Shown here: positions 18,283-27,621 of the stretch, piece by piece
How the letters are laid out: each line of letters starts with the position of its first letter
How positions within the stretch are numbered: the first letter of the stretch is position 1
Assembly: GCA_016126655.1 (NCBI GenBank)
Contig: CP065955.1
Span: forward strand, 598,501 to 662,500
DNA length: 64,000 bases
Source: Aerococcaceae bacterium zg-1292
GTDB lineage: Bacteria; Bacillota; Bacilli; Lactobacillales; Aerococcaceae
Reading direction: 5' to 3'
The notes under the pieces: generated by a model
Told to the model about the DNA's origin: nothing
The model's database searches: none
The model's input: only the letters and a program-made list of their open reading frames with translations
Made by a program: the position numbers and the translations under genes

Positions 18283-21060
18283 ATGAGAGTCGAAACAGTG
18301 ACTCAAATTATGGCTTTTGCTGTACCGGCAATCGCCTTGATATTGTTAGGATATTTGTTATTTCTAGCGAAGAAGAGCAACTGGTCATTGTTGAAAAAAA
18401 ATAAGGTGTTTGCAGTCTTAGTACCTTTATTTTTAGTTATTATCACAGTGCTAAATATAGCAATGAATATGTTTAATAATGTTGTGAATTTATATTTATC
18501 AAGTAAAACCTCAGATTCAGAAGCTGTTGAGTTAGCGCAAGAAAATTCAAAAGCAATTACGGCTGAAATTCAAGGTGAGGGAATTGTATTATTAGAGAAT
18601 AAAAATAACTCTCTACCATTAGAAAAAAATTCCAAATTAAATGTTTTTGGTATTGGCTCAGTGGCCACTACTTTTGGTGGTTCAGGATCAGGCGCATCGG
18701 ATGAGTCAAATAATGTAACGGTTTACCAAGGATTAAAGGATGCCGGATTTGAATTAAACCCAAACTTAGTTAAATATTACGAATCAAATAAACCTAAAAA
18801 AGAACAACAAAATAATTTTGATTTAACAGGTGGAGATTATAACATTTATGAGCCAACTTCTTTGACGGATGAAATGGTAAAAGAAGCAGTAGATTATTCT
18901 GATTCAGCTGTGGTTGTCTTTTCACGTAATGGTGGTGAAGGTGGCGATTTACCAATGGACATGGAAGAATTCAAAAATGGTGACGCAGGTAAATCATATT
19001 TAGAATTACAAGATATAGAATTAGCATTATTAGAGAAAATAAAATCAGCTGGCTTTAAAAAAGTTATCGTATTAATTAACTCAAGTAATGCAATGGAATT
19101 AGGTTTTTTAGAAGATGAAGGTATTACCGCTGCATTATGGATTGGCGGACCTGGGGCAACAGGAAACACGTCTGTGGCTAAAGTATTAGATGGGTCAATC
19201 AATCCGTCAGGACGATTAGTTGATACCTATGCTTATGACTTAACCACTGCACCAGCATATTATAATGCAGGTGATTTCGCTTACTTAAACGGGAAACATG
19301 AGTTAGGCCCAAATATAGATTACTTTAAATTCTTAAACTACAATGAAGGTATTTATGTAGGATATCGTTTCTATGAAACACGTTTTGTAGATAATGTGAC
19401 TGGTGAAACTGACGAAGCAGCGTATGAAAAACTCGTACAGTATCCGTTCGGTTATGGACTATCTTATACGACATTTGAACAAAAAATTGAAAGTTCTGAA
19501 GTGAAAGATGGCCAAGTTACAGTCAAAGTTAAAGTAACTAATACTGGAGAAGTTGCCGGTAAAGATGTAGTACAAGTGTATTATACTGCTCCATATATTA
19601 AAGGCGGTATTGAAAAATCTCATGTAGTATTAGCAGCATTTGGAAAAACAGAAGAATTAAAACCTGGTGCCAGTGAAACGGTCGAGTTATCATATGGCGT
19701 TGATGAAATGGCTTCGTATGATTACGTAAAAGCTAAAGCTTATGTTTTAGATAAAGGTACATATGAAATTAAAGTAATGAATAACGCACACGAAGTGATT
19801 GATTCATTTGAGTACGAGCAAAAAGAGACAGTAACCTTCAATGAATCACCTAGAAATTCAGATAATGTTGTAGCAACAAATCAATTTGATAAAGCGAGTG
19901 GAGATTTGAAATATGTTAGCCGTGCTGACTGGGAAGGAACTCTACCAACGGAACGTACTAAGCACGGTCAAGCGAGCGATGAATTAATTGACTTATTTAC
20001 AAATCCGCAATATAAAATGGATGATTCAGCAGAAGAGATTGTAACAGCGAATCACGGCTTAACAATTGAAGATTTAAGAGGCAAAGATTTTGATGATCCA
20101 TTGTGGGATAAACTACTGGAACAATTATCAGTTGATGATATGGTTAAATTAATTGGGTATGGTGGTTTCGCAACTCAAGCGATAGATTCAGTTGGGTTAC
20201 CAGCAACAGTTAACTCGGATGGACCTGCAGGAATTAACAACTTATTAACAGGTAGTACGGGTGTGCAATTTACTTCCGGGGTTGTTATTGCATCGACATG
20301 GAATCAGAATTTAGCTGCTAAATTAGGTAATGCGATGGCGCAAGAGGCAATTGCAATTGGAACGGTTGGCTTATACGCACCAGGAGCAAATTTACATCGC
20401 ACACCATTTTCTGGACGTAACTTTGAGTATTATTCAGAAGACCCTGTGATTTCTGGTAAAATCGCTGCAGCAACAGTAAAAGCAGCGAAAGAAGATGGAG
20501 TATTCATGTATATTAAACATTTTGCTGTTAATGATCAAGAAATTAACCGTTTAGGAGTAGCAACATGGTTAAATGAACAATCCTTACGTGAATTGTACTT
20601 AAAAGCATTTGAAATTCCTGTAAAAGAGGGCGAATCGACAGGTATTATGTCATCATTTAACCGTATTGGGGCGACATGGACAGGTGGTTATAATGAATTA
20701 TTAAATACAGTTTTGCGTAATGAATGGGGCTTTAAAGGAACAGTTGTCACAGATTATAACTATCGCTGGTTTATGGATCCAACTCAAGCTGTGTTAAATG
20801 GTGGAGACTTAATGTTAAATCCAGTTGGTAAAGAACCAACCGCAGCAAAAGACACAACACAAGGGCGTCAAGCGTTACGACGTGCATCAAAAAATATTAT
20901 GTATACAGTATTAAATTCAGCAGCCGTAGAAAATTATGACACTTCATTCCCACTGTGGTTAACATTATGGATTATTGGTAACGTACTTGTTCTAACAACT
21001 TTAGGTACTTGGATTTTCTTGAAAAATAAAAAGATGAAAAAAGTTGAGCTAGAACAGTAG
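18283..21060 (+). CDS. Membrane-anchored GH3 beta-glucosidase with permuted domain order
   Basis: Glycoside hydrolase family 3 enzyme, probably beta-glucosidase-like, acting at the cell surface. 925 residues from the ATG at 18283 (AAAGGAGG upstream). Two N-terminal helices (about 9-28 and 38-60) flank a Lys-rich loop, and a final helix (LWLTLWIIGNVLVLTTLGTWIFL in two parts) precedes a Lys-rich tail. By the positive-inside rule the enzyme body is outside. Domain order is inverted: GH3 C-domain first (GEGIVLLENKNNSLPLE), then fibronectin-like (PFGYGLSYTTFEQ). The N-terminal-type barrel comes last (LPATVNSDGPAGIN; nucleophile Asp in GTVVTDYNY). Permuted GH3s are known, e.g. in Ruminococcus. Substrate unknown. 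Confidence 0.88.
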   Translation: MRVETVTQIMAFAVPAIALILLGYLLFLAKKSNWSLLKKNKVFAVLVPLFLVIITVLNIAMNMFNNVVNLYLSSKTSDSEAVELAQENSKAITAEIQGEGIVLLENKNNSLPLEKNSKLNVFGIGSVATTFGGSGSGASDESNNVTVYQGLKDAGFELNPNLVKYYESNKPKKEQQNNFDLTGGDYNIYEPTSLTDEMVKEAVDYSDSAVVVFSRNGGEGGDLPMDMEEFKNGDAGKSYLELQDIELALLEKIKSAGFKKVIVLINSSNAMELGFLEDEGITAALWIGGPGATGNTSVAKVLDGSINPSGRLVDTYAYDLTTAPAYYNAGDFAYLNGKHELGPNIDYFKFLNYNEGIYVGYRFYETRFVDNVTGETDEAAYEKLVQYPFGYGLSYTTFEQKIESSEVKDGQVTVKVKVTNTGEVAGKDVVQVYYTAPYIKGGIEKSHVVLAAFGKTEELKPGASETVELSYGVDEMASYDYVKAKAYVLDKGTYEIKVMNNAHEVIDSFEYEQKETVTFNESPRNSDNVVATNQFDKASGDLKYVSRADWEGTLPTERTKHGQASDELIDLFTNPQYKMDDSAEEIVTANHGLTIEDLRGKDFDDPLWDKLLEQLSVDDMVKLIGYGGFATQAIDSVGLPATVNSDGPAGINNLLTGSTGVQFTSGVVIASTWNQNLAAKLGNAMAQEAIAIGTVGLYAPGANLHRTPFSGRNFEYYSEDPVISGKIAAATVKAAKEDGVFMYIKHFAVNDQEINRLGVATWLNEQSLRELYLKAFEIPVKEGESTGIMSSFNRIGATWTGGYNELLNTVLRNEWGFKGTVVTDYNYRWFMDPTQAVLNGGDLMLNPVGKEPTAAKDTTQGRQALRRASKNIMYTVLNSAAVENYDTSFPLWLTLWIIGNVLVLTTLGTWIFLKNKKMKKVELEQ

Positions 21061-21179
21061 TTTGATTTAGTAGTAAATGTTCACTTTGATATTGATGTTA
21101 ATAATAGGTTTTGATTTCTTTGTTCATTAATGGTGAGGGAAAAAACAAATAAATTTAAGAGAAAGAGAGTCGATAATAA

Positions 21180-24100
21180 ATGGAATTGAGAATTAATAGA
21201 CGTTTGATACAAAAAGGCTTGTTGTTATCAGCGGCATTTGTACTAGCTGCATGTTCAAATGATACACCACAAGAAACAACTACAAAAGCACCTGAATCAT
21301 CGCCAGCTGCTACCACAGTAGCTAAGAGTGCTGAAGAAACAACGAAAGATCCATATGCAGAAGAGAAATCAGAAACAACGAAAGATCCATATGCCGAAGA
21401 GAAATCAGAAGCAAAAGACCCATATGCCGAAGAGAAATCAGAAGCAAAAGACCCATATGCCGAAGAGAAATCAGAAGCGAAAGACCCATATGCCGAAGAG
21501 AAATCAGAAGCGAAAGACCCGTATGCCGAAGAGAAATCAGAAGCGAAAGATCCATATGCCGAAGAGAAATCAGAAGCGAAAGATCCATATGCCGAAGAGA
21601 AATCAGAAGCGAAAGACCCATATGCCGAAGAGAAACCAGAAGCAAAAGACCCATATGCCGAAGAGAAACCAGAAGCAAAAGACCCATATGCCGAAGAGAA
21701 ACCAGAAGCAAAAGACCCATATGCTGAAGAGAAATCAAAAGCGAAAGACCCATATGCTGAAGAGAAATCAGAAGCAAAAGATCCATATGCTGAAGAGAAA
21801 TCAGAAGCAAAAGATCCATATGCTGAAGAAGCTGCAAAGCAAGAGAAAAGTAAAAAATATGATTTTGACTATACTGAAGTAACAGATGGTGTTACAAAAT
21901 TTGGTGTTGTTGAGAATCCGGATGGTGGACCAAAAATTAGTTTCTCTCTAGAAAGTGGAATAAATATTTTAACAGAAGAAGTAGAAGATAAAACACTATA
22001 CTTTAAAGACTTAAATAATAACGGTAAGTTAGATACTTTTGAAGATTGGCGAGAAGATACTGAAACACGTTCAGCTGCATTAGCAGAAGTGTTGTCTATT
22101 GAACAAATTGCTGGATTAATGTTATTTAGTGGGCATCAACGTGATCAAGCAGCTGGATTAACCGATGAACAAAAGACATTCTTAGAGCAAGATAACTTAA
22201 GAAATGTATTGCATGCTGGTCCAAATAATGTTGAAGATTCAGTAAAATGGACTAACCAAATGCAAGCGTTTGTTGAGGGCTTAGGAAGTGAAGAAGAACC
22301 AATTATTCCAGTAAATATTAGTTCTGACCCACGAAGCGCAGCTGGAGATGTAGTCGGTTATAACGCGGATGGTGCTGATATTTCACGCTGGCCATCAAAC
22401 TTAGGTTTAGCAGCAACGTTCAATGCTGATTATATGAAACAATTCTCTAGTATGTCATCAGAAGAATATCGTGCAATGGGTATTACAATGGCTTTAGGGC
22501 CACAAATTGATTTAGCTACTGAACCACGTTGGTTACGTGTGAATGGTACATTTGGCGAAAGTATAGATTTAGCAACTGACTTTACTGAAGCATATGTAAA
22601 TTCATCTCAATCGACATTTGGTGAAAATGGCGAAGATTTAGGATGGGGTAATGATTCAGTTGCCGTGATGATTAAACACGCGCCTGGTGATGGTGCTGGT
22701 GAAAGTGGTCGAGAATCACATCTATTCCCTGGTAAATATGAAGTATTCCCTGGTGGTAACTTTGAACAACATTTAGAATTATTCGTTAAGGGTGGATTAA
22801 AAGTTGACGGTAAAGCGGGCCAAACGTCTGCTATGATGATGAACTACTCAATTATGCTAGATAAGGATGGGAATCCATTATTCGGTGATGAAGCGGTTGG
22901 TACAGCCTACAATAAAAACATTGTTGATTTATTCCGTGTAGACAATAACTATGATGGTGTATTAGTAACAGACTGGGGTGTTACACGTTTTGATAAAGAA
23001 AAAATCCGTTCAATGGGTACAGCATGGGGGATGAGTGATGCAACAGTTGAAGAACGTCATTTCCGTGTCTTAGTTTCTGGTTTAGATATGTTTGGTGGTA
23101 ACAATGATAAAGCACCTGTATTAGCAGCTTATGATATGTGGAAAGAAGCTAATGAAAAAGGTGAATTAGAACAGACTGCTGACGAACGCTTCCGACAATC
23201 AGCTAAACGTATCGTGCGTAACTTCTTTAATTTAGGATTATTTGAAAATCCATACTTAGACTTAGAACATTCTAAATCAGTTGTAGCAAGTAAAGATAAG
23301 GTTGAGGCCGGTTATCAAGCCCAATTAGATTCAGTTGTAATGGTGAAAAATACTGGCGAAACGATTAAAGCAAAAGAAGCTGCTGCTTTAAAAGAAATGA
23401 CAGTTTACATTCCATCGACTATTCAGCACCCAGCTGACAGTTTATTTGGTCCAGCCGAACAAGTTAATAAACCAACATTAGATATTGAATCAGCGAAACA
23501 AATATTTGGAAAAGTGTTGACTGACGAAGAAATTAAAAATGATGAAGGAGTTGTTACAGGATATAAACAACCGGAATCTTTAGAAGATGTTGACTTAGTT
23601 ATAGTAGGGATGACAAGCCCTAATAACGGACATAACTTCTCATGGGCTGGTGTAGAAGAAGATAACAAAACTTACTACCCATTATCACTGCAATACCGCG
23701 AATATATTGCTGACGGGGAAAATGTTCGTAAAGAATCTATTGGTGGTGATATCTTAGCAGATGGAACAAAAGAAAATCGTAGCTACTTTGGTAATAAATC
23801 CAAAGTAACGAATGAATATGATTTAGATGCTTTATTAAATGCAGTTGAATTAGTTGAAAAATCAGGTAAAGATATCCCTGTTGTGGTAGCTATGAAAGCA
23901 GATAATCCAGTGATTATGTCTGAGTTTGAGGATAAAGTAGATGCAATCGTTGTTGGATTCCAAGTTAGTGACCGTGCGTTATTAGATATTATTGCCGGTA
24001 AACAAGAACCTAAAGGATTATTACCAGTACAATTCCCAGCTAATATGGACACAGTAGAAGCGAACCAAGAAGATGTTCCATTTGACTTAGATGTTTACAA

Positions 24101-24191
24101 AGATAGTGAAGGAAATGCATATGATTTCGGATATGGATTAAACTATAATGGTGTAATTCAGGATGAACGAACTGAAATGTACAAAAAATAA
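21180..24191 (+). CDS. GH3 glycosidase lipoprotein on a repetitive stalk
   Basis: Second GH3 enzyme, 1003 residues. The lipoprotein signal peptide has lipobox LAAC (Cys25). A Thr/Ala-rich segment follows, then about 15 tandem copies of an 11-residue unit KDPYAEEKSEA (residues about 55-218). The GH3 barrel comes next (ELSIEQIAGLM-like start LSIEQIAGLMLFSGHQ, KHAPGDG, nucleophile Asp in YDGVLVTDWGV). A C-domain and an end segment AYDFGYGLNYNG follow. Domain order is the conventional one, unlike its neighbour. The acidic/proline stalk probably lifts the enzyme through the cell wall. Both GH3 genes are likely co-transcribed (119-bp gap). Confidence 0.88.
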   Translation: MELRINRRLIQKGLLLSAAFVLAACSNDTPQETTTKAPESSPAATTVAKSAEETTKDPYAEEKSETTKDPYAEEKSEAKDPYAEEKSEAKDPYAEEKSEAKDPYAEEKSEAKDPYAEEKSEAKDPYAEEKSEAKDPYAEEKSEAKDPYAEEKPEAKDPYAEEKPEAKDPYAEEKPEAKDPYAEEKSKAKDPYAEEKSEAKDPYAEEKSEAKDPYAEEAAKQEKSKKYDFDYTEVTDGVTKFGVVENPDGGPKISFSLESGINILTEEVEDKTLYFKDLNNNGKLDTFEDWREDTETRSAALAEVLSIEQIAGLMLFSGHQRDQAAGLTDEQKTFLEQDNLRNVLHAGPNNVEDSVKWTNQMQAFVEGLGSEEEPIIPVNISSDPRSAAGDVVGYNADGADISRWPSNLGLAATFNADYMKQFSSMSSEEYRAMGITMALGPQIDLATEPRWLRVNGTFGESIDLATDFTEAYVNSSQSTFGENGEDLGWGNDSVAVMIKHAPGDGAGESGRESHLFPGKYEVFPGGNFEQHLELFVKGGLKVDGKAGQTSAMMMNYSIMLDKDGNPLFGDEAVGTAYNKNIVDLFRVDNNYDGVLVTDWGVTRFDKEKIRSMGTAWGMSDATVEERHFRVLVSGLDMFGGNNDKAPVLAAYDMWKEANEKGELEQTADERFRQSAKRIVRNFFNLGLFENPYLDLEHSKSVVASKDKVEAGYQAQLDSVVMVKNTGETIKAKEAAALKEMTVYIPSTIQHPADSLFGPAEQVNKPTLDIESAKQIFGKVLTDEEIKNDEGVVTGYKQPESLEDVDLVIVGMTSPNNGHNFSWAGVEEDNKTYYPLSLQYREYIADGENVRKESIGGDILADGTKENRSYFGNKSKVTNEYDLDALLNAVELVEKSGKDIPVVVAMKADNPVIMSEFEDKVDAIVVGFQVSDRALLDIIAGKQEPKGLLPVQFPANMDTVEANQEDVPFDLDVYKDSEGNAYDFGYGLNYNGVIQDERTEMYKK
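21341..21831 (+). repeat. In-frame 33-bp tandem repeat encoding the KDPYAEEKSEA stalk
   Basis: About 15 units of 33 bp; the first is 36 bp, because it encodes ETT in place of EA. Units differ by synonymous changes (GATCCA or GACCCA or GACCCG; GCCGAA or GCTGAA) and a few replacements. Three consecutive units have Pro (EKPEA) and one has Lys (EKSKA). The block of Pro units points to recent unit duplication. Confidence 0.95.
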
Positions 24192-24257
24192 TCTATAGAA
24201 TAGATTGAATTTATAGAATTCAAAAATATATTCAGATGTATCAAACACCAATATCCA

Positions 24258-24298
24258 AACCGCGCGAATCTGCAGTTAGGCAGATTCGCGCGGTTTTT
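24258..24298. terminator. Very stable terminator between convergent genes
   Basis: A 16-bp GC-rich perfect stem, AACCGCGCGAATCTGC (24258-24273) with GCAGATTCGCGCGGTT (24280-24295), loop AGTTAG, followed by TTTCT. It sits between the GH3 lipoprotein gene and the convergent dehydrogenase. Confidence 0.93.
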
Positions 24299-24304
24299 CT
24301 TATA

Positions 24305-25249
24305 CTAATACCCTTTACGATAATCCAAACGATTATGTGTCGGCACAACGCCTTGAATAAATTCACGGTAATTATCGGCAAAAATATTAAGAATACGTTG
24401 ATGGTAAAAGTCACTAATACCGGCTCGGTGCGGCATAATTATCACATTTTCCATGTGCCACAAAGGACTGTCTGCCGGTAAAGGTTCCACTTCAAATACA
24501 TCAAGAGCAGCCGCTTTGATTTGTTTAGTATCTAATGCGTGAATTAATGCTTGTTCATCGACGGACTTACCACGTCCCATATTAATAAAAATTGCTTCGT
24601 TCTGCATCGCTTCAAATTGTTCAACACCAAAAAGCTTATCGGTAGCAGGCGTATATGGCAAGTTATTAATGACATAATCATAGTGGCCAATGCGTTCACT
24701 CAGTGCTTCAATAGGGTAGCAGTTCTGAATGCCAGGCACATCGTGACCCGTACGATTGATACCATCGACAGTAATATCAAATGCCACTGCTAATTTAGCA
24801 AAGGCTTGACCGATTTCACCAGTACCCACAGTTAAGGCACGTTTGCCAGTTAATTCGGTTAAATCTGTCGGTACAAACCATTGTGACTTTAATTGCTGGT
24901 CACGGGATGTATGTAATTGTCTAGCAAAGGCAATCATAAAGCCGATTGTTTGTTGCGCAATCGTTGGTGCATTAGCACCCTTAGCGGTAGTGACGACAAT
25001 TCCTGCTTCTTCAAGTAAATCGAAAGGTAAATTATCGACACCAACCATGAATAATTGAATCCATTTAATCTGATGCGATATGGTAAGTGCTTCTTTAATA
25101 ATCGGATGCCAGCCTAAAATGATATCGTGTTCCGCGATGCATTCTGCACTAGGTGTTTGCGTTGAGAAATCTGTATATGGCAAATCTGTAATTGATTGTA
25201 GTATTTGATGTTCTTGAGCTGTTAAAGTAGGAAAAACTGCTATTTTCAT
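24305..25249 (-). CDS. D-isomer-specific 2-hydroxyacid dehydrogenase
   Basis: NAD(P)H-dependent reduction of a 2-oxoacid to the D-2-hydroxyacid, or the reverse; the exact substrate is not identifiable. 314 residues. The split substrate domain surrounds a Rossmann domain with the dinucleotide loop TVGTGEIGQAF (about residue 138). Catalytic triad: Arg in INMGRGKSVDE, Glu in DVFEVEPLP and His in IIMPHRAG. The short, glyoxylate/hydroxypyruvate-reductase-like form lacks serA regulatory domains. RBS GAGGT directly follows a pair of hairpin elements on the same strand. Confidence 0.85.
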   Translation of the reverse strand: MKIAVFPTLTAQEHQILQSITDLPYTDFSTQTPSAECIAEHDIILGWHPIIKEALTISHQIKWIQLFMVGVDNLPFDLLEEAGIVVTTAKGANAPTIAQQTIGFMIAFARQLHTSRDQQLKSQWFVPTDLTELTGKRALTVGTGEIGQAFAKLAVAFDITVDGINRTGHDVPGIQNCYPIEALSERIGHYDYVINNLPYTPATDKLFGVEQFEAMQNEAIFINMGRGKSVDEQALIHALDTKQIKAAALDVFEVEPLPADSPLWHMENVIIMPHRAGISDFYHQRILNIFADNYREFIQGVVPTHNRLDYRKGY

Positions 25250-25261
25250 GTTATACCTCGC

Positions 25262-25497
25262 TATTCTGGTTCGCTTGGGCAGCCTCGGCGTCCACTTAAA
25301 AAACTTCCTCAGTGCGCTATGCGCACGCCGTCAGTTTTCTCCAGTGGTTCAAGTCAGAGCCCCCTCGTCACACTGTTTGTATTCTGGTTCGTTCGGGTTG
25401 ACTTGACGTCCACTTCACAAAAAAGCTGGTAGCGGTCCTGCGCTCCTACGCCATTTTGTTCCAGTGGTCCGAGTCAGAGCGCCGTCGTCACACTATG
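25262..25497 (-). repeat. Two SD-linked hairpin elements before the dehydrogenase gene (locus 3)
   Basis: Two copies on the minus strand, 25262-25377 and about 25379-25497. Read in that direction each ends CCAGAATA, the first of them 12 bp before the dehydrogenase start and abutting its GAGGT. In the gene-proximal copy the arms do not match: the 5' arm is TGACTTGA but the 3' arm is of the GCCGAGGC type. In the distal copy the 3' arm TCAAGTCA meets a 5' arm TGACTCGGA. Confidence 0.85.
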
Positions 25498-25630
25498 ATT
25501 GTCATTGATCTATTTCCAGTGTTAATGATAGTATAGCAGAAATTAAGTATGATTCATATGTATAGGCTGCTGGCATATTATTTAAAAAAGATACAAGAAC
25601 GGTATATAATAAGTGTGATGAGGTGGAGAG

Positions 25631-26404
25631 ATGACAAAAACATATCAATATATACAACCATATACACAATCTTATTATTTATCGAATGATTTGGTGCGCC
25701 AGCAAGAGGCTAATAAAGTTGCTTTGGGTGATATTTTACATCTGGTTCTTCAAACGTCGAATCTACATGACAAAGCATTGCGGCAGCAGTTTTCAACAAA
25801 AGCTTATGTGATTCAACCGCATCAAACCTGGATAATTACTAATAATAAGATTGAAATATTTGAGTGGCCACAAATAAATCAAACAATTGATATTCAGACA
25901 AAGATTGTTGATGCGAATCGCTTTTTTGTGATTCGAGCATTTGAAGTATGCCACCAAGGTCAATTGATGATGCAAATCTATACGCAATTTGCGGCGATTG
26001 ATTTTGAGACACGTAAAATAGCGCGTTTAAACGTATCAGATATCGAATCGGTGCTTGGGAAAACGAATCCCATTGTTTTTAACAAATTTAAAATCGAAGC
26101 CAATCGGGTGGTAGATGATAAACAACAATTCGAGATTCAATCGGCAGATATTGATGAAAATCAGCATGTTAACAATCTTGTTTATTTCCGGTGGGCATAT
26201 GACGCGATTACACCGGTGTTTAAACAGACGCATCTGTTAAATAAAATCGAAATGAAATACGTAACTGAATTATTACCAGAACATACAGGGTCAGTAAAAA
26301 CGTATTTTTTAGAGAATTCTGTTGTTCAAAGCGACCAAGTCATATATAATGAAACATTAGATAAGGAAGCCTGTCATATCAGAATGACATGGACGAAAGT
26401 ATAG
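25631..26404 (+). CDS. Acyl-ACP thioesterase
   Basis: Hydrolyses acyl-ACP to release free fatty acid from fatty-acid synthesis in the cytoplasm. 257 residues with two hot-dog folds in tandem, as in the bacterial and plant FatA/FatB family. The first half carries the family start (YTQSYYLSNDLVRQQEANKVALGDILH). The second carries the active-site region DIDENQHVNNLVYFRWA, containing the catalytic Asn-x-His. A TATAAT with a modest -35 lies about 25 bp upstream, and GAGGTGGAGAG precedes the ATG. map follows after 13 bp, suggesting one transcript. Confidence 0.88.
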   Translation: MTKTYQYIQPYTQSYYLSNDLVRQQEANKVALGDILHLVLQTSNLHDKALRQQFSTKAYVIQPHQTWIITNNKIEIFEWPQINQTIDIQTKIVDANRFFVIRAFEVCHQGQLMMQIYTQFAAIDFETRKIARLNVSDIESVLGKTNPIVFNKFKIEANRVVDDKQQFEIQSADIDENQHVNNLVYFRWAYDAITPVFKQTHLLNKIEMKYVTELLPEHTGSVKTYFLENSVVQSDQVIYNETLDKEACHIRMTWTKV

Positions 26405-26417
26405 AAAGGATATTATA

Positions 26418-27176
26418 ATGATAACATTAAAGTCAGAACGAGAAATCGAAATGATGAAAGAATCAGGTGCATTATTAGCATCCATACATGTAAAATTAAG
26501 AGATATGATTAAGCCGGGGGTTACAACGGCTCAAATTGATCAATTTGTACAAAAGGAAATTGAAAAAGGTGGCGCTGTAGCTGCCCAAATTGGTTATGAA
26601 GGCTATAAATTTGCGACGTGTACAAGTGTGAATGATGAAATTTGTCACGGTTTTCCATCAAATTATGCGCTAAAATCAGGTGATATTGTAAAAGTTGATT
26701 TTTGTGTTGATTTAAATGGTGCGATTTCTGATAGTTGTTGGTGCTACGCGGTTGGCGAGATTAGTCCGGAACATCAGGCATTGATGGATGTGACAAAAGA
26801 AGCAATGTATTTAGGTATTGAACAAGCTAGAGTGGGAAACCGTATTGGAGATATCGGTCATGCGATTCAAACCTATGCAGAATCAAAAGGTTATGGTGTT
26901 GTTCGTGATTTTATCGGACACGGTATCGGACCAAGTATTCATGAAGAACCACAAGTGCCGCATTATGGGACAGCTGGTAAAGGCTTACGTCTAAAAGAAG
27001 GAATGACTATTACCATTGAACCGATGATTACAATGGGAACATGGCAAATGAAGATGGATAACAATGGATGGACGGCCCGTACACGTGATGGCGGCTATTG
27101 TGCACAATTTGAGCATTCGTTAGTGATTACAGCAGATGGCCCAGTGCTATTGACTGAACAACAGCCAGAAGTCTAA
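26418..27176 (+). CDS. map: Methionine aminopeptidase, type I
   Basis: Removes the initiator methionine from nascent proteins. 252 residues of the pita-bread fold. The five metal ligands lie in expected contexts: Asp in KVDFCVDLNG and Asp in SDSCWCYAVG, His in GHGIGPSIHE, Glu in TIEPMI and Glu in CAQFEHSLVIT. The substrate histidine is in DEICHGFP. There is no zinc-finger or other N-terminal extension. RBS AAAGGA precedes the ATG. Confidence 0.96.
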   Translation: MITLKSEREIEMMKESGALLASIHVKLRDMIKPGVTTAQIDQFVQKEIEKGGAVAAQIGYEGYKFATCTSVNDEICHGFPSNYALKSGDIVKVDFCVDLNGAISDSCWCYAVGEISPEHQALMDVTKEAMYLGIEQARVGNRIGDIGHAIQTYAESKGYGVVRDFIGHGIGPSIHEEPQVPHYGTAGKGLRLKEGMTITIEPMITMGTWQMKMDNNGWTARTRDGGYCAQFEHSLVITADGPVLLTEQQPEV

Positions 27177-27203
27177 TCGAATAACGAAAAAATATAGATG
27201 CGA

Positions 27204-27237
27204 GATGACTAGTAGGAATGGCTAGTCGTCTTTTTTT
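27204..27237 (+). terminator. Terminator after map
   Basis: GATGACTAG (27204-27212) pairs with CTAGTCGTC (27222-27230, one G-U), followed by seven T's. Confidence 0.88.
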
Positions 27238-27553
27238 GCCTCAAAGTTTCAATAGATGGGATGTGTTAATGAGAAAAAAATAATAAATATTAGTTTATCA
27301 TTTTGTCTCCAACAGCATCAGAGAGTGCTCAGCTGAGATAAATGTTAAAAACGATTAACTTTAACCTGAATTACTAAATTTAAGCTCAAGAAATTAGTTT
27401 TGAGTTATATATAAATTAAAACAATATGATAAAATAATTACACGATTAATAGACTCAATATTTGAATATAGGTAATTGGCAAAGACTATTAAGAATAATA
27501 AGTATTAGATAGAGAAATGTAGGTGTTATTAAGTGCTTACTAAGAATTTTAAC
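27238..27553. other. AT-rich gap before the peptide-binding protein genes
   Basis: 316 bp without a credible gene. Small inverted repeats (CTCAGCTGAG near 27330; CTCAA...TTGAG near 27383-27404) are present but too weak to interpret. Confidence 0.4.
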
Positions 27554-27582
27554 TTGATTAATTAGTGTGATTAAGGTATGAT
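27554..27582 (+). promoter_or_regulatory. Promoter of first peptide-binding protein gene
   Basis: TTGATT (27554-27559), 17-bp spacer, and TATGAT (27577-27582), 40 bp before the start codon. Confidence 0.6.
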
Positions 27583-27621
27583 TAGACTTGTAATTAAAAA
27601 TAATTTTTTAGGAGGAATAGA

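Noticed and set aside
21322..21882. Long open frames on both strands across the GH3 stalk repeats
   Set aside because: They arise because the 33-bp repeat has no stop in other frames. The GH3 lipoprotein frame continues through the region with a signal peptide and RBS.
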